The notes under the pieces were generated by a model. It saw only the letters and a list, made by a program, of their open reading frames with translations, made no database searches and was not told the DNA's origin. From NCBI RefSeq assembly GCF_004340975.1, contig NZ_SLXA01000001.1, forward strand, positions 62,001 through 126,000: a stretch of DNA of 64,000 bases, read 5' to 3'. This document shows positions 9,032-18,424 of this stretch, one piece after another (within the stretch, counting starts at the first letter, position 1; each line of letters begins with the position of its first letter). The stretch is from Frisingicoccus caecimuris (GTDB lineage Bacteria; Bacillota; Clostridia; Lachnospirales; Lachnospiraceae). A program made the translations under genes and the position numbers.

Positions 9032-10651
9032 TTATCTTTTCTTCTGTTCCTTATATGACTCGTCCATCGGACGGTAAACTTTCCTTATGGCCTCGGCAAT
9101 CCGAAGACCATCCATGGCTGCCGATGTAATACCACCGGCATACCCGGCACCTTCACCACAGGGATAGATCCCTCGGATTTCCGATTGGAGTTCCCCGTCT
9201 CTTTCCATGCGTATCGGAGAGGAAGTCCGGGTTTCTACGCCAGAAAGAATAGCATCTTTCCGGTCATATCCCTGAATCTTATCCCCAAAGGCTTCGATAG
9301 CTTCTTTGAGGCTTTCACAAACATAAGTTGGAAGGCACCGATTCAGATCGGCAAAAGTAGTCGCTCCCTTATGTACCGGTCTTACTTCACCAAAATCCTG
9401 AGAAACCCTGCTTTCGCAAAAATCACCATATAACTGAACAGGAATCCGGCCTTTTCCTTCCGTGTAAGCCCGCTGTTCCCAAAATCGCTGAAACTCCACA
9501 CCGGCCATCACATCATCCGACGGAAAATCTTCGGGTGTCACCGTAACAATGACCGCGCTGTTGGCGTTTCCCGAATCCCGTCCATGGTAACTCATTCCAT
9601 TGACCACACAGCCGCCTTCCTCAGATGAAGCGTTGACCACATATCCGCCGGGACACATACAAAATGTATAGACACCTCGCCCGTTGGAGGCAGTATACGT
9701 CAGTTTATAGGCAGCACTGCCTAAAATATCATCTCTGTCCATACCATATTGGGACTGGTTGATCATCTCTTGCGGATGTTCAATCCGGACGCCGATGGCA
9801 AAGGATTTTGCTGTCATTGGCAGGCCCCGTTCTTTAAGCATCTGAAATGTATCTCTGGCGCTGTGTCCTACGGCCAGCACAAGACATTCACAATCTATCC
9901 AGCTATGATCATTGACACAGACAGACGTGAGCCGCCCTTTTTCTGTACGTATGTCTGTCAGTTTGGATTCAAAACACACCTTACCGCCAAGAGCGATGAT
10001 TTCTTCACGCATCGCTTTGACGATATGACACAGCACATCCGTGCCGATATGGGGTTTATTTACATAGAGAATCTCAGGTTCTGCTCCAAATTCCACAAAA
10101 AGCTCAAGTACCTTTCGATGACGGCCAAAAGGGTCCTTTACCAGAGTGTTTAACTTTCCGTCTGAAAAGGTTCCGGCGCCGCCTTCTCCAAACTGAACAT
10201 TGGTGTCCGGCTGAAATTCTCCAGTTTCCCAAAACCGCCCTACCACATCCTGACGCCGCTCAACATCCATGCCCCGCTCTAAAAGAATCGGCCGATAGCC
10301 ATAGCGAGCCAGCATCAATGCACAGAATAGTCCGGCCGGACCACTGCCTGTAATAACGATCGGATGCTTCAGCAAACCCTCGCCGGCTTTCGGAAATTCA
10401 TACGCTTTATATTCAATCTTTTGTATATTTTTATTTCGATTCCGTTTAAGAAAAGCATTTTCATGCTTTAATCTAACATCCACCGTATATACGGACATGA
10501 TCTCATGTTTTTTTCGGGCATCGATGGATTTTTTATAAATTCTCCAGGACAGCATTTCCTGCTCCTGTATATGTAATTTCTTTAAAAGCGTTGTATATAT
10601 TTTACTGTCCCCATCCCTGTAGGGAATTTTAATCTGTCCGATACGAAGCAT
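9032..10651 (-). CDS. FAD-dependent dehydrogenase, COG2509 family
   Basis: This predicted flavoprotein has about 539 residues. A basic N-terminal domain is followed by a Rossmann FAD-binding motif (ITGSGPAGLFCALMLA) and a C-terminal FAD segment (YPCGEGAGYAGGITSAAMDG). The substrate is not known for this family. The longest frame runs to 10738, but AAAGGA precedes the ATG at 10651, and homologous proteins typically begin with a short strand such as MLRIGQIKIP. The gene overlaps the 3' end of the HI0933 flavoprotein gene by 23 nt. That pairing recurs in Clostridia from memory. Confidence 0.88.
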   Translation of the reverse strand: MLRIGQIKIPYRDGDSKIYTTLLKKLHIQEQEMLSWRIYKKSIDARKKHEIMSVYTVDVRLKHENAFLKRNRNKNIQKIEYKAYEFPKAGEGLLKHPIVITGSGPAGLFCALMLARYGYRPILLERGMDVERRQDVVGRFWETGEFQPDTNVQFGEGGAGTFSDGKLNTLVKDPFGRHRKVLELFVEFGAEPEILYVNKPHIGTDVLCHIVKAMREEIIALGGKVCFESKLTDIRTEKGRLTSVCVNDHSWIDCECLVLAVGHSARDTFQMLKERGLPMTAKSFAIGVRIEHPQEMINQSQYGMDRDDILGSAAYKLTYTASNGRGVYTFCMCPGGYVVNASSEEGGCVVNGMSYHGRDSGNANSAVIVTVTPEDFPSDDVMAGVEFQRFWEQRAYTEGKGRIPVQLYGDFCESRVSQDFGEVRPVHKGATTFADLNRCLPTYVCESLKEAIEAFGDKIQGYDRKDAILSGVETRTSSPIRMERDGELQSEIRGIYPCGEGAGYAGGITSAAMDGLRIAEAIRKVYRPMDESYKEQKKR

Positions 10652-11858
10652 GACATTCCTTTCCGGCAGCACTACCGGCCAGACAGCCGGTGGCCCATGC
10701 CCATTGAAGATTATATCCGCCGCAGATACCGTCCGCATCCAGCAGCTCGCCGATAATATATAAGCCGGGATGGATCAGAGATTCACAGTTTTCCGGTCGT
10801 ATTTCCGCCAGATCCACACCCCCAGCACATACCTGAGCCTGAGCAAAGCCCCTGCTTTCAATGATTGTTGCCGGAAAATGCTTGCATATTTCTGCCAGAT
10901 ACTCCATCTTCGGCAGTCTGCTCCCCTGTCCGCCGGCTAACTTGATACATTCGTGTATGAGCTTGCGATTTAAAAGTCCGGTCTCAAACACTTCACCAGG
11001 GCGCCCCTGGAAATGATTTTTCCGATCTCTTAAAAACTGTACCAGCTGCTCTTTCGTCCAATCTGGAAAGAAATCTAACATACAGACGACTTTACGCCCA
11101 TAAAGCAGGCCATAGGCCGCCTGTCCGCTGAGCTGGAACACGGGAATTCCTGAGATACCATAATCTGCCAGCTGCACCTCTCCCCGATGCGCATCAACCA
11201 TTTTGCCATCAATAAATAAACTTACTGAGGCCTCTGACCGTATTCCGGTCAACGCCTTATAGACTCTTTCCTTCGCCTTAAGCCCTGTCAGCGCCGGGAC
11301 GACGGAGATCACAGAATGACCAAGGTTCTCTGCAAGGCCATAGCCGCTGCCATTGGAACCAAGCTTTTCCGAAGCTTTTCCGCCGCAGGCCAGAATAAGC
11401 CGACGACAATGAAAGGTTTCTCTTTCGGATATCACCTGGAAGCCTTTGCCTTTTGTCTTTATATTCTGAACATCCGTGTCCGTCAAAATGGTTACATGGA
11501 GACGTTCTAATTCGAAGCGCAGCGCATCCAACACCGATGCGGCCTGCATGGAATTCGGATAGACATATCCATCCTTCTCTTTTGGAAGGATTCCAAGTTC
11601 CATAAAGAAATCTTCGACTGCCTTTTCATCAAAACGATGCAGGATAGTTTTGACAACTGACGGCTTTTGGCTGTGATAACATTCACCGTTCATCCATCTA
11701 TTTGTATAATTGCATTTTCCATTGCCCGTAGCCAGCAGCTTTTTACCTGCTCTTGGCATTCGTTCCAAAATAAGGACCGACGCGCCCTGTCGGGCAGCAC
11801 AAATGGCGGCAGCCATACCCGACGCGCCGCCGCCGATGATAATAATGTCTGATTTCAT
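10629..11858 (-). CDS. NAD(P)/FAD-dependent oxidoreductase, HI0933 (BaiN/RdsA-like) family
   Basis: This 409-residue flavoprotein has the N-terminal dinucleotide-binding motif IIIIGGGASGMAAAI at about 4-18 and a C-terminal GELLDADGICGGYNLQWAWATG segment split around the FAD site, typical of the HI0933 family. Family members include BaiN-like enoyl reductases of bile-acid metabolism in Clostridium scindens, but most are unassigned, so the substrate cannot be called here. The longest frame begins with TTG at 11861; the next codon is ATG, 9 nt after AGGAG, so I use 11858. It is the first gene of the operon that continues to miaB. Confidence 0.9.
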   Translation of the reverse strand: MKSDIIIIGGGASGMAAAICAARQGASVLILERMPRAGKKLLATGNGKCNYTNRWMNGECYHSQKPSVVKTILHRFDEKAVEDFFMELGILPKEKDGYVYPNSMQAASVLDALRFELERLHVTILTDTDVQNIKTKGKGFQVISERETFHCRRLILACGGKASEKLGSNGSGYGLAENLGHSVISVVPALTGLKAKERVYKALTGIRSEASVSLFIDGKMVDAHRGEVQLADYGISGIPVFQLSGQAAYGLLYGRKVVCMLDFFPDWTKEQLVQFLRDRKNHFQGRPGEVFETGLLNRKLIHECIKLAGGQGSRLPKMEYLAEICKHFPATIIESRGFAQAQVCAGGVDLAEIRPENCESLIHPGLYIIGELLDADGICGGYNLQWAWATGCLAGSAAGKECHASYRTD

Positions 11859-11895
11859 CAAAAAAATCTCCTGAATCTGATATTAATAAACATCC

Positions 11896-11930
11896 GTATC
11901 CCATGATACCATGTTTTTACGATTCGGAAA
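11896..11930 (-). promoter_or_regulatory. Weak promoter ahead of the HI0933-proB-miaB operon, with a small palindrome
   Basis: On the minus strand an extended -10 (TGG then TATCAT, 11903-11908) follows a poor -35 at 17 nt. A perfect GTATC-N4-GATAC repeat (11896-11909) covers the -10 and could be an operator. Both arms are short, so the call is tentative. Confidence 0.35.
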
Positions 11931-11943
11931 AGACTCTTATTTC

Positions 11944-12534
11944 TTAACTGGAATAGTTTTGTAAAAAACTATACAGCTCGGTCTCATCCTTCATTTCCTT
12001 TCCGGAAAGAATTTCACACCGCAGATCAATAGGCAGATCCCCAAGTTTAATGTCCGGGTATTCAAAAACTGTTTTACGGTCACTATAGTAGATCACGATA
12101 CGTCCCTGACGATAAATGACATAGTATTTTTGATAATTCTCGTCAGGATAATAGGTTTTTCTGAGAACAACTTCATTCGTAGAGTAAGACTCGATATCAA
12201 AGCTGACAAGTCCGTTTTCCAGTTCGTTTAATGGCAGATCTGTCATATAATCGTTTAATTTGGACAATAGCTCTTCCCTTTCCAACCCCAGATACATGGC
12301 CGGCATGGGACTCTCATCCATCACTTTTTCTCCGGTTTTCAAATTCAATGTCTCCGTTACAAGACGTGTTTCCGGTAAAATAAAATTCTCTTTTCCTGCG
12401 GTCACAGGAAGTACCTCCGGCATTTCGTCGGTCCGAACCTCCGACAATGGCCAGGCAAAGCATAAATAGCCACCGCCATAAGAGAGGGCAATGACAAGCA
12501 GCCACAAGAATAGGCAGATACATTTTCTCTTCAT
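11944..12534 (-). CDS. Membrane-anchored BofC C-terminal-domain-like protein
   Basis: This 196-residue protein has an N-terminal signal anchor (basic KRK, then a hydrophobic segment at about 5-29) and an extracytoplasmic remainder. The C-terminal part (about 135-195) resembles the BofC C-terminal domain: a YYVIYRQGRIVIYY strand pair, then a segment around LGDLPIDLRCEILSGKEM and a final TELYSFLQNY helix. In Bacillus BofC restrains the SpoIVB protease in sigma-K checkpoint signalling. The gene lies 58 nt downstream of spoVB on the same strand, so a sporulation or envelope role is plausible. The domain assignment is from pattern recognition only. AAGGGGTG precedes the ATG. Confidence 0.6.
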   Translation of the reverse strand: MKRKCICLFLWLLVIALSYGGGYLCFAWPLSEVRTDEMPEVLPVTAGKENFILPETRLVTETLNLKTGEKVMDESPMPAMYLGLEREELLSKLNDYMTDLPLNELENGLVSFDIESYSTNEVVLRKTYYPDENYQKYYVIYRQGRIVIYYSDRKTVFEYPDIKLGDLPIDLRCEILSGKEMKDETELYSFLQNYSS

Positions 12535-12592
12535 GGTTTCACCCCTTTGAAAAAAGTATCTGCCTTTTTCTGATTTTTATTCACTTTTACTT

Positions 12593-14212
12593 CTATAAAA
12601 GATGCATCCGATATAAAAACCGTACAATGGCATCCCCCTTCGGGAAAGCATACAGCTCTTCTTCAGTCACACCATGGGTGATGACCATCAGAGCCGCATA
12701 AATAACAACAGCGACCAGCACAGCGATCAATGTGGAAACCGTATTGGAATGGATTAAATATAAACATCCCCGATACACAAAATAAGTACCTGCTCCCATC
12801 ACCGCTGAGGCTATAGCAGGAGCACCGGCCATCTTAACTATATCCAGCCGGTAATTGACCAATTTTGCCAGTGAACGCAGATTCAGCACGCACATGCTGA
12901 AGGAAAATACAATATTTCCGTAGATCAATGCAAAAATATGTAAGTCGGCAAAGGCCAGAAGCACAACGGTAAAGACGACATGAATTCCCAGCGAAATAGC
13001 TGCATTGATCACCGGAACGCGCATGTGGTTACTGGCCTGTAAAATGGTTGACGTCAGTGTTGATAATGCATAAAAGATAATGGTCACTGCACCAACAGTC
13101 AGCATACGTCCCGGAAGGGTTGTTGCATCCCGGAACAGCATCTGCATGATCGGACCGCCCATGACAGCCACCCCCACCGCACACGGCACGGCGATCAGCA
13201 TGGTCAGTCGAATGACCGTATCCATCTGCTCCCGAACCTGTTCATGACGGTTCAATGCGATAGCGCCAGCGATTCCCGGCATCATAGCCACTGTCAGAGC
13301 AGAAGTGATACCAAGAGGCAGGTTGATCAAAAGCTGATATTTGGAACTGTAAATTCCATAAAGTGAGCTGATAAAAGATGATTGATATCCAATGATCTTT
13401 AAAATGTTACTGAACAAGGCTGAATCCAACAGACTGCTGATCTGATAGATAGAAGATGTCAGCACCAGAGGAATAATGGTCAGGCCAATCATCCGATAAA
13501 TTGTTTTGTTTTCCAGAAGTTTCTGAGTCGGATCTTTTTTCATCCGCCGTGCCAGCTGAGGCCGATAAGATGAATAGACCAGATACAGGAACACGAGGCT
13601 GGAAACAGCTCCCATGAAAGTACCGAGTGTACCTCCGGCGGCGCCAAAAGCCGCCCCTCTGGAAATCAAAATAGCTGCGGCGGCCACGGATACGACCGCA
13701 TTAAACAACTGTTCAACAACCTGTGAGAAGGCTGTCGGGGCCATATTTCCAAGTCCCTGGGTATAACCTCTGAATACCCCCATCACCGCACAGACAAAGA
13801 CTGTTGGAGCCAGAACCCGAAGCGCCGGAGCCACTTCTGTAATGCCCCCGAACATGACCATTGATATCCAGCGGGCACCGACAAATGTGAAAAGTGCCAA
13901 TGTTCCGCTTAAAACTGCTGCAAAGATAATGGAACACTTAAATATAGCCTGTGCATTTTTATACTCATGCCGCGCCACCCTGGCTGCCGTCAGTTTCGAT
14001 ACGGCGACCGGAACCGCATTGGTTGCGAGAATGACAAGAATCTGGTATACCTCAAAAGCAAATCCATAATATCCCATTCCCTCATTTCCCACAATATTTG
14101 TCAGTGGAATTCGATAAACAATACCAATCAAACGCACGATAAGCGAAGCGATCGCCAAAACACTTCCCTGGACGATCAGATTTCTGCCAGCGCGTTGTTT
14201 ACTGTTGCCCAT
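12593..14212 (-). CDS. spoVB: MOP-superfamily polysaccharide/lipid flippase, SpoVB family
   Basis: This 539-residue integral membrane protein has about 14 hydrophobic segments. Its N terminus (QGSVLAIASLIVRLIGIVYRIP) is typical of SpoVB/MurJ-like MATE-fold exporters. SpoVB contributes to spore cortex peptidoglycan, probably by moving lipid-linked precursors, and related paralogues act in vegetative cells. AGAGGTG precedes the ATG. The gene lies between the DUF3048 lipoprotein gene and the BofC-like gene, in a region rich in sporulation functions. It could be a vegetative paralogue, since Clostridia carry several copies. Confidence 0.85.
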   Translation of the reverse strand: MGNSKQRAGRNLIVQGSVLAIASLIVRLIGIVYRIPLTNIVGNEGMGYYGFAFEVYQILVILATNAVPVAVSKLTAARVARHEYKNAQAIFKCSIIFAAVLSGTLALFTFVGARWISMVMFGGITEVAPALRVLAPTVFVCAVMGVFRGYTQGLGNMAPTAFSQVVEQLFNAVVSVAAAAILISRGAAFGAAGGTLGTFMGAVSSLVFLYLVYSSYRPQLARRMKKDPTQKLLENKTIYRMIGLTIIPLVLTSSIYQISSLLDSALFSNILKIIGYQSSFISSLYGIYSSKYQLLINLPLGITSALTVAMMPGIAGAIALNRHEQVREQMDTVIRLTMLIAVPCAVGVAVMGGPIMQMLFRDATTLPGRMLTVGAVTIIFYALSTLTSTILQASNHMRVPVINAAISLGIHVVFTVVLLAFADLHIFALIYGNIVFSFSMCVLNLRSLAKLVNYRLDIVKMAGAPAIASAVMGAGTYFVYRGCLYLIHSNTVSTLIAVLVAVVIYAALMVITHGVTEEELYAFPKGDAIVRFLYRMHLL

Positions 14213-14249
14213 AGCACACCTCTTTCATGATGTCTTTTTTAGGTCCCTT

Positions 14250-15332
14250 TTATTTTGACTCACAGGTGACCGATAATTCCGAAGGCACTACGGCGATATA
14301 GGATTTTCCGACATTTAAATAAACCGGGGTGCCATCTTCATAATAATAAGCCGTCCGGTCGCCCTCTGTCTCACGTTCCCATGTGATCTTAACGGCTTTT
14401 CCGTCGGTGATCATAAGACCGCTGCCACTGCCGATGAGTTTGTAATCCTGATGATCCTCACCGCTGATAACACTTCTTTCAGCATACTGAATGATCAGAT
14501 TTTTAAATGTGAGCTGTTTATTATTTTCCACATCGATATGGGGTTCACCATACTGGAAACGATAGTATAAGCCGTCCTCTTCATTGTATTCAAACCATGG
14601 GTTATTGACATTAAACGGCATAGTCACTTTTTCAGCCGTATCACCTGTTTCAGGCACAATATCCTCGTCATTGAAGTTTAAACGGCCTTTGTAGTTTTCC
14701 GGATAATCCCTGCTGATCCCTGTGGCTTCCAATCCGGCCAGGAGCCCGTCTTTCGAAGAATAGACGTTATGTGGAGCTTCCCTGTCGCCTGTACGGTAAA
14801 ATACGGCTTCACTGTAGCCAGACAGACCACTGATCGTCGGATATCCCTGATTGATCCGTTCTTCCGCAAAGATAGACTGTCCGAAATGAGTATAAATCGC
14901 ATCATCATCCTGAGCCAGATCCATATAATAATGGCGGGCGCTTCGGATCGAACCCACTTTATTCAGATCTTCTATATTCTGAAATTCGCACATTAAACGG
15001 GTGATCCCTGATTCCACCAGGCATTCATACATGATCTCCGCCTGACTGATTCCGCTCTGCGGAATCGCTTCCTGGATATTATTGATCATAATAGCAAATG
15101 GTCGCTGTGAACCGATCGCCTCATCGACCGTTTCACCGGTCAGATAGCTATACATCTGTCCTTCCGCCAGTTCTGGTCTCGCCTTTTTTGTTTTCTGAAC
15201 AGATTCAGTTTCAACAGACGTCGTCTGTGTTTCTGTTTCGGTTGCTGCAGTTGTTTCTGTCTTGCTGCCGCAGGCTGTCAGGCCGAGAAGCATACTCAGG
15301 CCAAGTATTGCAATAATTCCTCTTTTTTTCAT
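14250..15332 (-). CDS. DUF3048 domain lipoprotein (YerB-like)
   Basis: This 360-residue secreted lipoprotein has a basic N terminus, a hydrophobic stretch and the lipobox LTAC, with the acylated Cys at about 21. A Thr/Glu-rich linker follows, then the DUF3048 domain with RPFAIMINNIQEA, SGITRLM, GSIRSARHYY and SQAEIMYE segments typical of YerB. The function is not established. A longer frame begins with GTG at 15341, but that codon abuts the AAAGGAG, so the ATG at 15332 is preferred. It lies 28 nt downstream of ybeY. Confidence 0.9.
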   Translation of the reverse strand: MKKRGIIAILGLSMLLGLTACGSKTETTAATETETQTTSVETESVQKTKKARPELAEGQMYSYLTGETVDEAIGSQRPFAIMINNIQEAIPQSGISQAEIMYECLVESGITRLMCEFQNIEDLNKVGSIRSARHYYMDLAQDDDAIYTHFGQSIFAEERINQGYPTISGLSGYSEAVFYRTGDREAPHNVYSSKDGLLAGLEATGISRDYPENYKGRLNFNDEDIVPETGDTAEKVTMPFNVNNPWFEYNEEDGLYYRFQYGEPHIDVENNKQLTFKNLIIQYAERSVISGEDHQDYKLIGSGSGLMITDGKAVKITWERETEGDRTAYYYEDGTPVYLNVGKSYIAVVPSELSVTCESK

Positions 15333-15360
15333 AATAGACACACTCCTTTATCTGTTGTAT

Positions 15361-15861
15361 TTAACGATATAAGCCCAGGGACGCCAAAATCGTCTCCTGC
15401 TTTTCTTCCATGTCAATGCGCTCTTTCTCTTCCATGTGATCATATCCGAAAAGATGGAGCATACTGTGGGCTGTCAGAAAGCCCAATTCCCGTTCTTTGG
15501 AATGGCCATAGGTTTCAGCCTGCTCAATGACCTTTTCTACGGAAATAATAATATCGCCGAGAATCAATTCCCCCGAATCCGGATCAAAACAATCTTCGGC
15601 AGACATGGTCTCCACCACAGAAAAATCGCCCGGCGTTTCGTAAGAGATCATCGGAAAAGACAACACATCGGTCGGTCTTGCCAGATTCCGATATTCTTCA
15701 TTGATCACCGCAATTGACGCATTATCTGTTAAAATCACATTCACTTCCGCTGCATAGGGACATTGGTGAATCTCCAAAGCCTTATCGATCACTTTTGTAA
15801 TGACCGGTTCAACATCGAAGCCAAGCGAAAGCTCTGTTTCATATTCTATATGAATTGCCAT
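15361..15861 (-). CDS. ybeY: Endoribonuclease YbeY (rRNA maturation factor)
   Basis: YbeY is a zinc-dependent single-strand RNase involved in 16S rRNA 3' processing and ribosome quality control. The metal-binding signature is seen as HSMLHLFGYDH near residues 131-141 (H-x3-H-x5-H). The N-terminal half contains the conserved NEEYRNLARPTDVLSFP segment. At 166 residues it is full length. It starts 7 nt after phoH, matching the conserved yqfC-yqfD-phoH-ybeY order of Firmicutes. Confidence 0.96.
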   Translation of the reverse strand: MAIHIEYETELSLGFDVEPVITKVIDKALEIHQCPYAAEVNVILTDNASIAVINEEYRNLARPTDVLSFPMISYETPGDFSVVETMSAEDCFDPDSGELILGDIIISVEKVIEQAETYGHSKERELGFLTAHSMLHLFGYDHMEEKERIDMEEKQETILASLGLYR

Positions 15862-15867
15862 AATTTA

Positions 15868-16863
15868 TCAACTCCTTTTCGACTTTTTCAGACGAGAAGC
15901 TCTCTGTGCCCTCTGTTCATACTCATCATAGGCCTTTACAATTTTCTGTACCAGCGGATGCCGTACCACATCTTTACTGGAAAGCATACTGATACCGATA
16001 TCATCAATATTCTTAATAACCTTTAAGGCCACATCCAGTCCCGAACTCTGTCCGGCCGGCAGATCTTTCTGACTCAGGTCCCCGGTGACGATCACCTTTG
16101 AACCAAAACCCACACGGGTCAAAAACATCTTCATCTGGGCCGGAGTAGTATTCTGAGCCTCATCCAGCACGATGAAAGAATTATCCAGTGTACGGCCGCG
16201 CATATAAGCCAGGGGCGCCACTTCAATAAGTCCTTTTTCCATATTCCGCAGATAAGCATCTGCCCCCATGATCTCATAAAGTGCATCATAAAGAGGTCTC
16301 AGGTAGGGATCAATCTTACTTTGAAGATCACCCGGAAGAAATCCAAGCTTCTCTCCGGCCTCAATGGCCGGCCGGGTCAGAATGATCCGGTTGACCTCGT
16401 TGTTTTTAAATGCTGTGATCGCCATAGCCATGGCAAGATAGGTCTTGCCGGTTCCTGCCGGTCCAATCCCGAAAACAATCATTTTTTTTCGTATCTGATC
16501 CACATAAGCTTTTTGACCAAGAGTTTTCGGCTTGATCGGTTTCCCATTGACTGTATGGCAGATCATATCCTGATTCAAAGTGACGATCGAAGATTCCTTA
16601 TCATCAAAAGACAGAGATAAAGCATAGTCCACACTTTGTTCGCTGATCGGCTCCCCCCGTTTTGAAAGTTCCAGCAGATTGAGAAATACACTTTTCCCCT
16701 TGGCAACGTGACCAGATTCGCCGATTATTTTGATCACATTGTCACGGACAATGACCGTAACATTCAATGTACGCTCGATCTTTTTAATATAAACATCATA
16801 CTGTCCAAAGACATTCCGGGTGTGTTCTGCCGGAATATCAATCATCGTTTCCGTTATACTCAT
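15868..16863 (-). CDS. PhoH-like ATPase
   Basis: This cytoplasmic P-loop protein (PhoH/YbeZ family) has about 331 residues, with Walker A GPAGTGKT, the PAIEAGEKLGFLPGD segment, Walker B FIVLDEAQN and a GDLSQKDLP sensor. It is functionally linked to YbeY in RNA metabolism and is probably a helicase-like ATPase. The longest frame begins at 16884, but GGAGAG lies 5 nt before the ATG at 16863 (MSITETMI), so that start is used. It overlaps the 3' end of yqfD by 26 nt. Confidence 0.95.
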   Translation of the reverse strand: MSITETMIDIPAEHTRNVFGQYDVYIKKIERTLNVTVIVRDNVIKIIGESGHVAKGKSVFLNLLELSKRGEPISEQSVDYALSLSFDDKESSIVTLNQDMICHTVNGKPIKPKTLGQKAYVDQIRKKMIVFGIGPAGTGKTYLAMAMAITAFKNNEVNRIILTRPAIEAGEKLGFLPGDLQSKIDPYLRPLYDALYEIMGADAYLRNMEKGLIEVAPLAYMRGRTLDNSFIVLDEAQNTTPAQMKMFLTRVGFGSKVIVTGDLSQKDLPAGQSSGLDVALKVIKNIDDIGISMLSSKDVVRHPLVQKIVKAYDEYEQRAQRASRLKKSKRS

Positions 16864-18079
16864 CTGTCTCTCCAATCTCATCATTTTGAGTATCTTCCGG
16901 GAGAATATCCGTACCTTCGCCGATCGGTTTGATCAGAACAAAATTTCCGGCAGCTTCCACCCGGTCCTCATACATTAATATTTTAACATTATTTTCTAGA
17001 ATTTGTACCCCTTTTTCCTCGAATTCATGAATTAAATCCGACAATTCACTTTCCGCACGGGATTTGAGTTGGGAAAATGACGTCCAGGAGGGAATATTCG
17101 TGTAAGGCCGAAAAATGTCTGCCTGGACATAAATTCCCGGCCACCAGTTATAAAATTCTGTCAGATGATCGTAACTCATCTCTCCGTCATTTTCATAGGG
17201 ATTTTTCCCAAAGGTCACTGTGTGCCCACCGATAGAAAGGGTAAATTTTCTGACAGCCCGGCCATAGTTCCGGCTTTCCTGAGATGCCGGATAGGTTTTC
17301 GAATAATTTTCTGTCACTTTTGCCCATATATCTCCATCTGCACCAACCGGAATGGATTCAGCCACGGTCATGGATTCATCGAGGATCTCCATGACTCCAT
17401 CGATCATTAATTCTCCTTTCCGGACAGTATTTCCGATCGTCACCTCAGGGACGCCGCTCCGGGTGACCATAGATACGATTTCCCCTTCTTCTGAAGCGCA
17501 TATATACCGGGGCAGCACCTGTTCTCTGGCCGATGCATCATATTTGACCATCTCTTCCAGTTCGACGATCAGGGAAGTTCCTTCCATACGAACAGATACC
17601 CAGGAAATATCAGGAAAGGTCAGTCTTAAGTTTTCTTCCAAAAGGGGACCGTCAATCTTTGTTTTCCATATGCCAAAAGAAATTCCCTCCGCTGCATCCA
17701 AATATTTTGTCAGACGCTCATCCGTGTAGTAGGAATTGCCATAAAACTCCATTTTCCATATATGGGCAGACAGAAAACAAAGGATAGCGATACATCCTGC
17801 CATTCCGATACACCAGCCTTTTCTTCGTCTCAGAAAGTTCATAAAAAAAGCCAGGCCACAGCGTTTTTCAATCCGTACCCTGACTCTGGTCTTTCTTGCA
17901 AAAGGCCGTATTTTCCAAAAATCTTCCAGATACATACAGCATCTGCATACCCCTTCTTCAAAGGACATATCCCAACATTCAATTCCCTGATAACGGCACA
18001 GATTAAAGAAACGTTCCATGTCTCCGCCCTTCAGTCGGCATGTCAGATAACTGCGCAGCCATCGGAATATCCATTCCAT
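16838..18079 (-). CDS. yqfD: Sporulation protein YqfD
   Basis: This 413-residue protein has one central transmembrane segment (about 83-106, GWCIGMAGCIAILCFLSAH). A cytoplasmic SpoIIIAG/YqfD-type N-terminal part precedes it, with repeated Cys residues in GVCRCCMYLEDF. A large extracytoplasmic part follows, with a POTRA-like region (LRLTFPDISWVSVRMEGTS). In Bacillus subtilis yqfD is a sigma-E-controlled sporulation gene of unclear function. It follows yqfC by 15 nt and precedes phoH and ybeY, the conserved order. The short AGGTG before the ATG is acceptable. Confidence 0.93.
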   Translation of the reverse strand: MEWIFRWLRSYLTCRLKGGDMERFFNLCRYQGIECWDMSFEEGVCRCCMYLEDFWKIRPFARKTRVRVRIEKRCGLAFFMNFLRRRKGWCIGMAGCIAILCFLSAHIWKMEFYGNSYYTDERLTKYLDAAEGISFGIWKTKIDGPLLEENLRLTFPDISWVSVRMEGTSLIVELEEMVKYDASAREQVLPRYICASEEGEIVSMVTRSGVPEVTIGNTVRKGELMIDGVMEILDESMTVAESIPVGADGDIWAKVTENYSKTYPASQESRNYGRAVRKFTLSIGGHTVTFGKNPYENDGEMSYDHLTEFYNWWPGIYVQADIFRPYTNIPSWTSFSQLKSRAESELSDLIHEFEEKGVQILENNVKILMYEDRVEAAGNFVLIKPIGEGTDILPEDTQNDEIGETDEYNGNDD

Positions 18080-18094
18080 TTACAGCACCTGCTT

Positions 18095-18358
18095 TCATCC
18101 ACCTTGATAGGTTATCGAAACAATATGTCCCCGAATGCAGATTTCATCCGCATTGAAATAATTGATATCCAAATGATCCCCCTGGACGACAAGCCGCTGA
18201 CTTTTCAAAAGGAGTACCATTTCTTTTGGACTGTATTGGATAATTTTTTTATAATTCTGAATCTTTATTTCGTTCTGCCCAAGTGCATATAAAACGGGGA
18301 CATCCGCACTCAGTTCTTCAGGTACAATCTGATGATCCTGCAGCCAATCCGCAAACAA
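18095..18358 (-). CDS. yqfC: Sporulation protein YqfC, TTG start
   Basis: This small 87-residue protein matches YqfC: DVPVLYALGQNEIKIQNYKKIIQYS, then the hydrophobic RLVVQGDHLDINYFNADEICIRG pattern of short beta repeats. The family is sporulation-associated (sigma-E regulon in Bacillus) without a known activity. I find no ATG or GTG start in frame. TTG at 18358 has GGAG 7 nt upstream, so TTG is the likely start. A sigma-E-like promoter lies about 24 nt upstream. yqfD follows after 15 nt. Confidence 0.88.
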   Translation of the reverse strand: MFADWLQDHQIVPEELSADVPVLYALGQNEIKIQNYKKIIQYSPKEMVLLLKSQRLVVQGDHLDINYFNADEICIRGHIVSITYQGG

Positions 18359-18381
18359 GGTGACACTCCGTTTTTTTCTAC

Positions 18382-18410
18382 ATTCTATGCAGCTTCAGAT
18401 GTTTATATAC
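18382..18410 (-). promoter_or_regulatory. Sigma-E-type sporulation promoter of the yqfC-yqfD operon
   Basis: On the minus strand GTATATA (18404-18410) and CATAGAAT (18382-18389) are separated by 14 nt. This closely matches the mother-cell sigma-E consensus (a -35 ending in ATATT and a -10 of CATACAAT at about 14 nt). No comparably good sigma-A boxes are visible between the rpsU terminator and yqfC. Confidence 0.65.
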
Positions 18411-18424
18411 CCCCTACACATATT

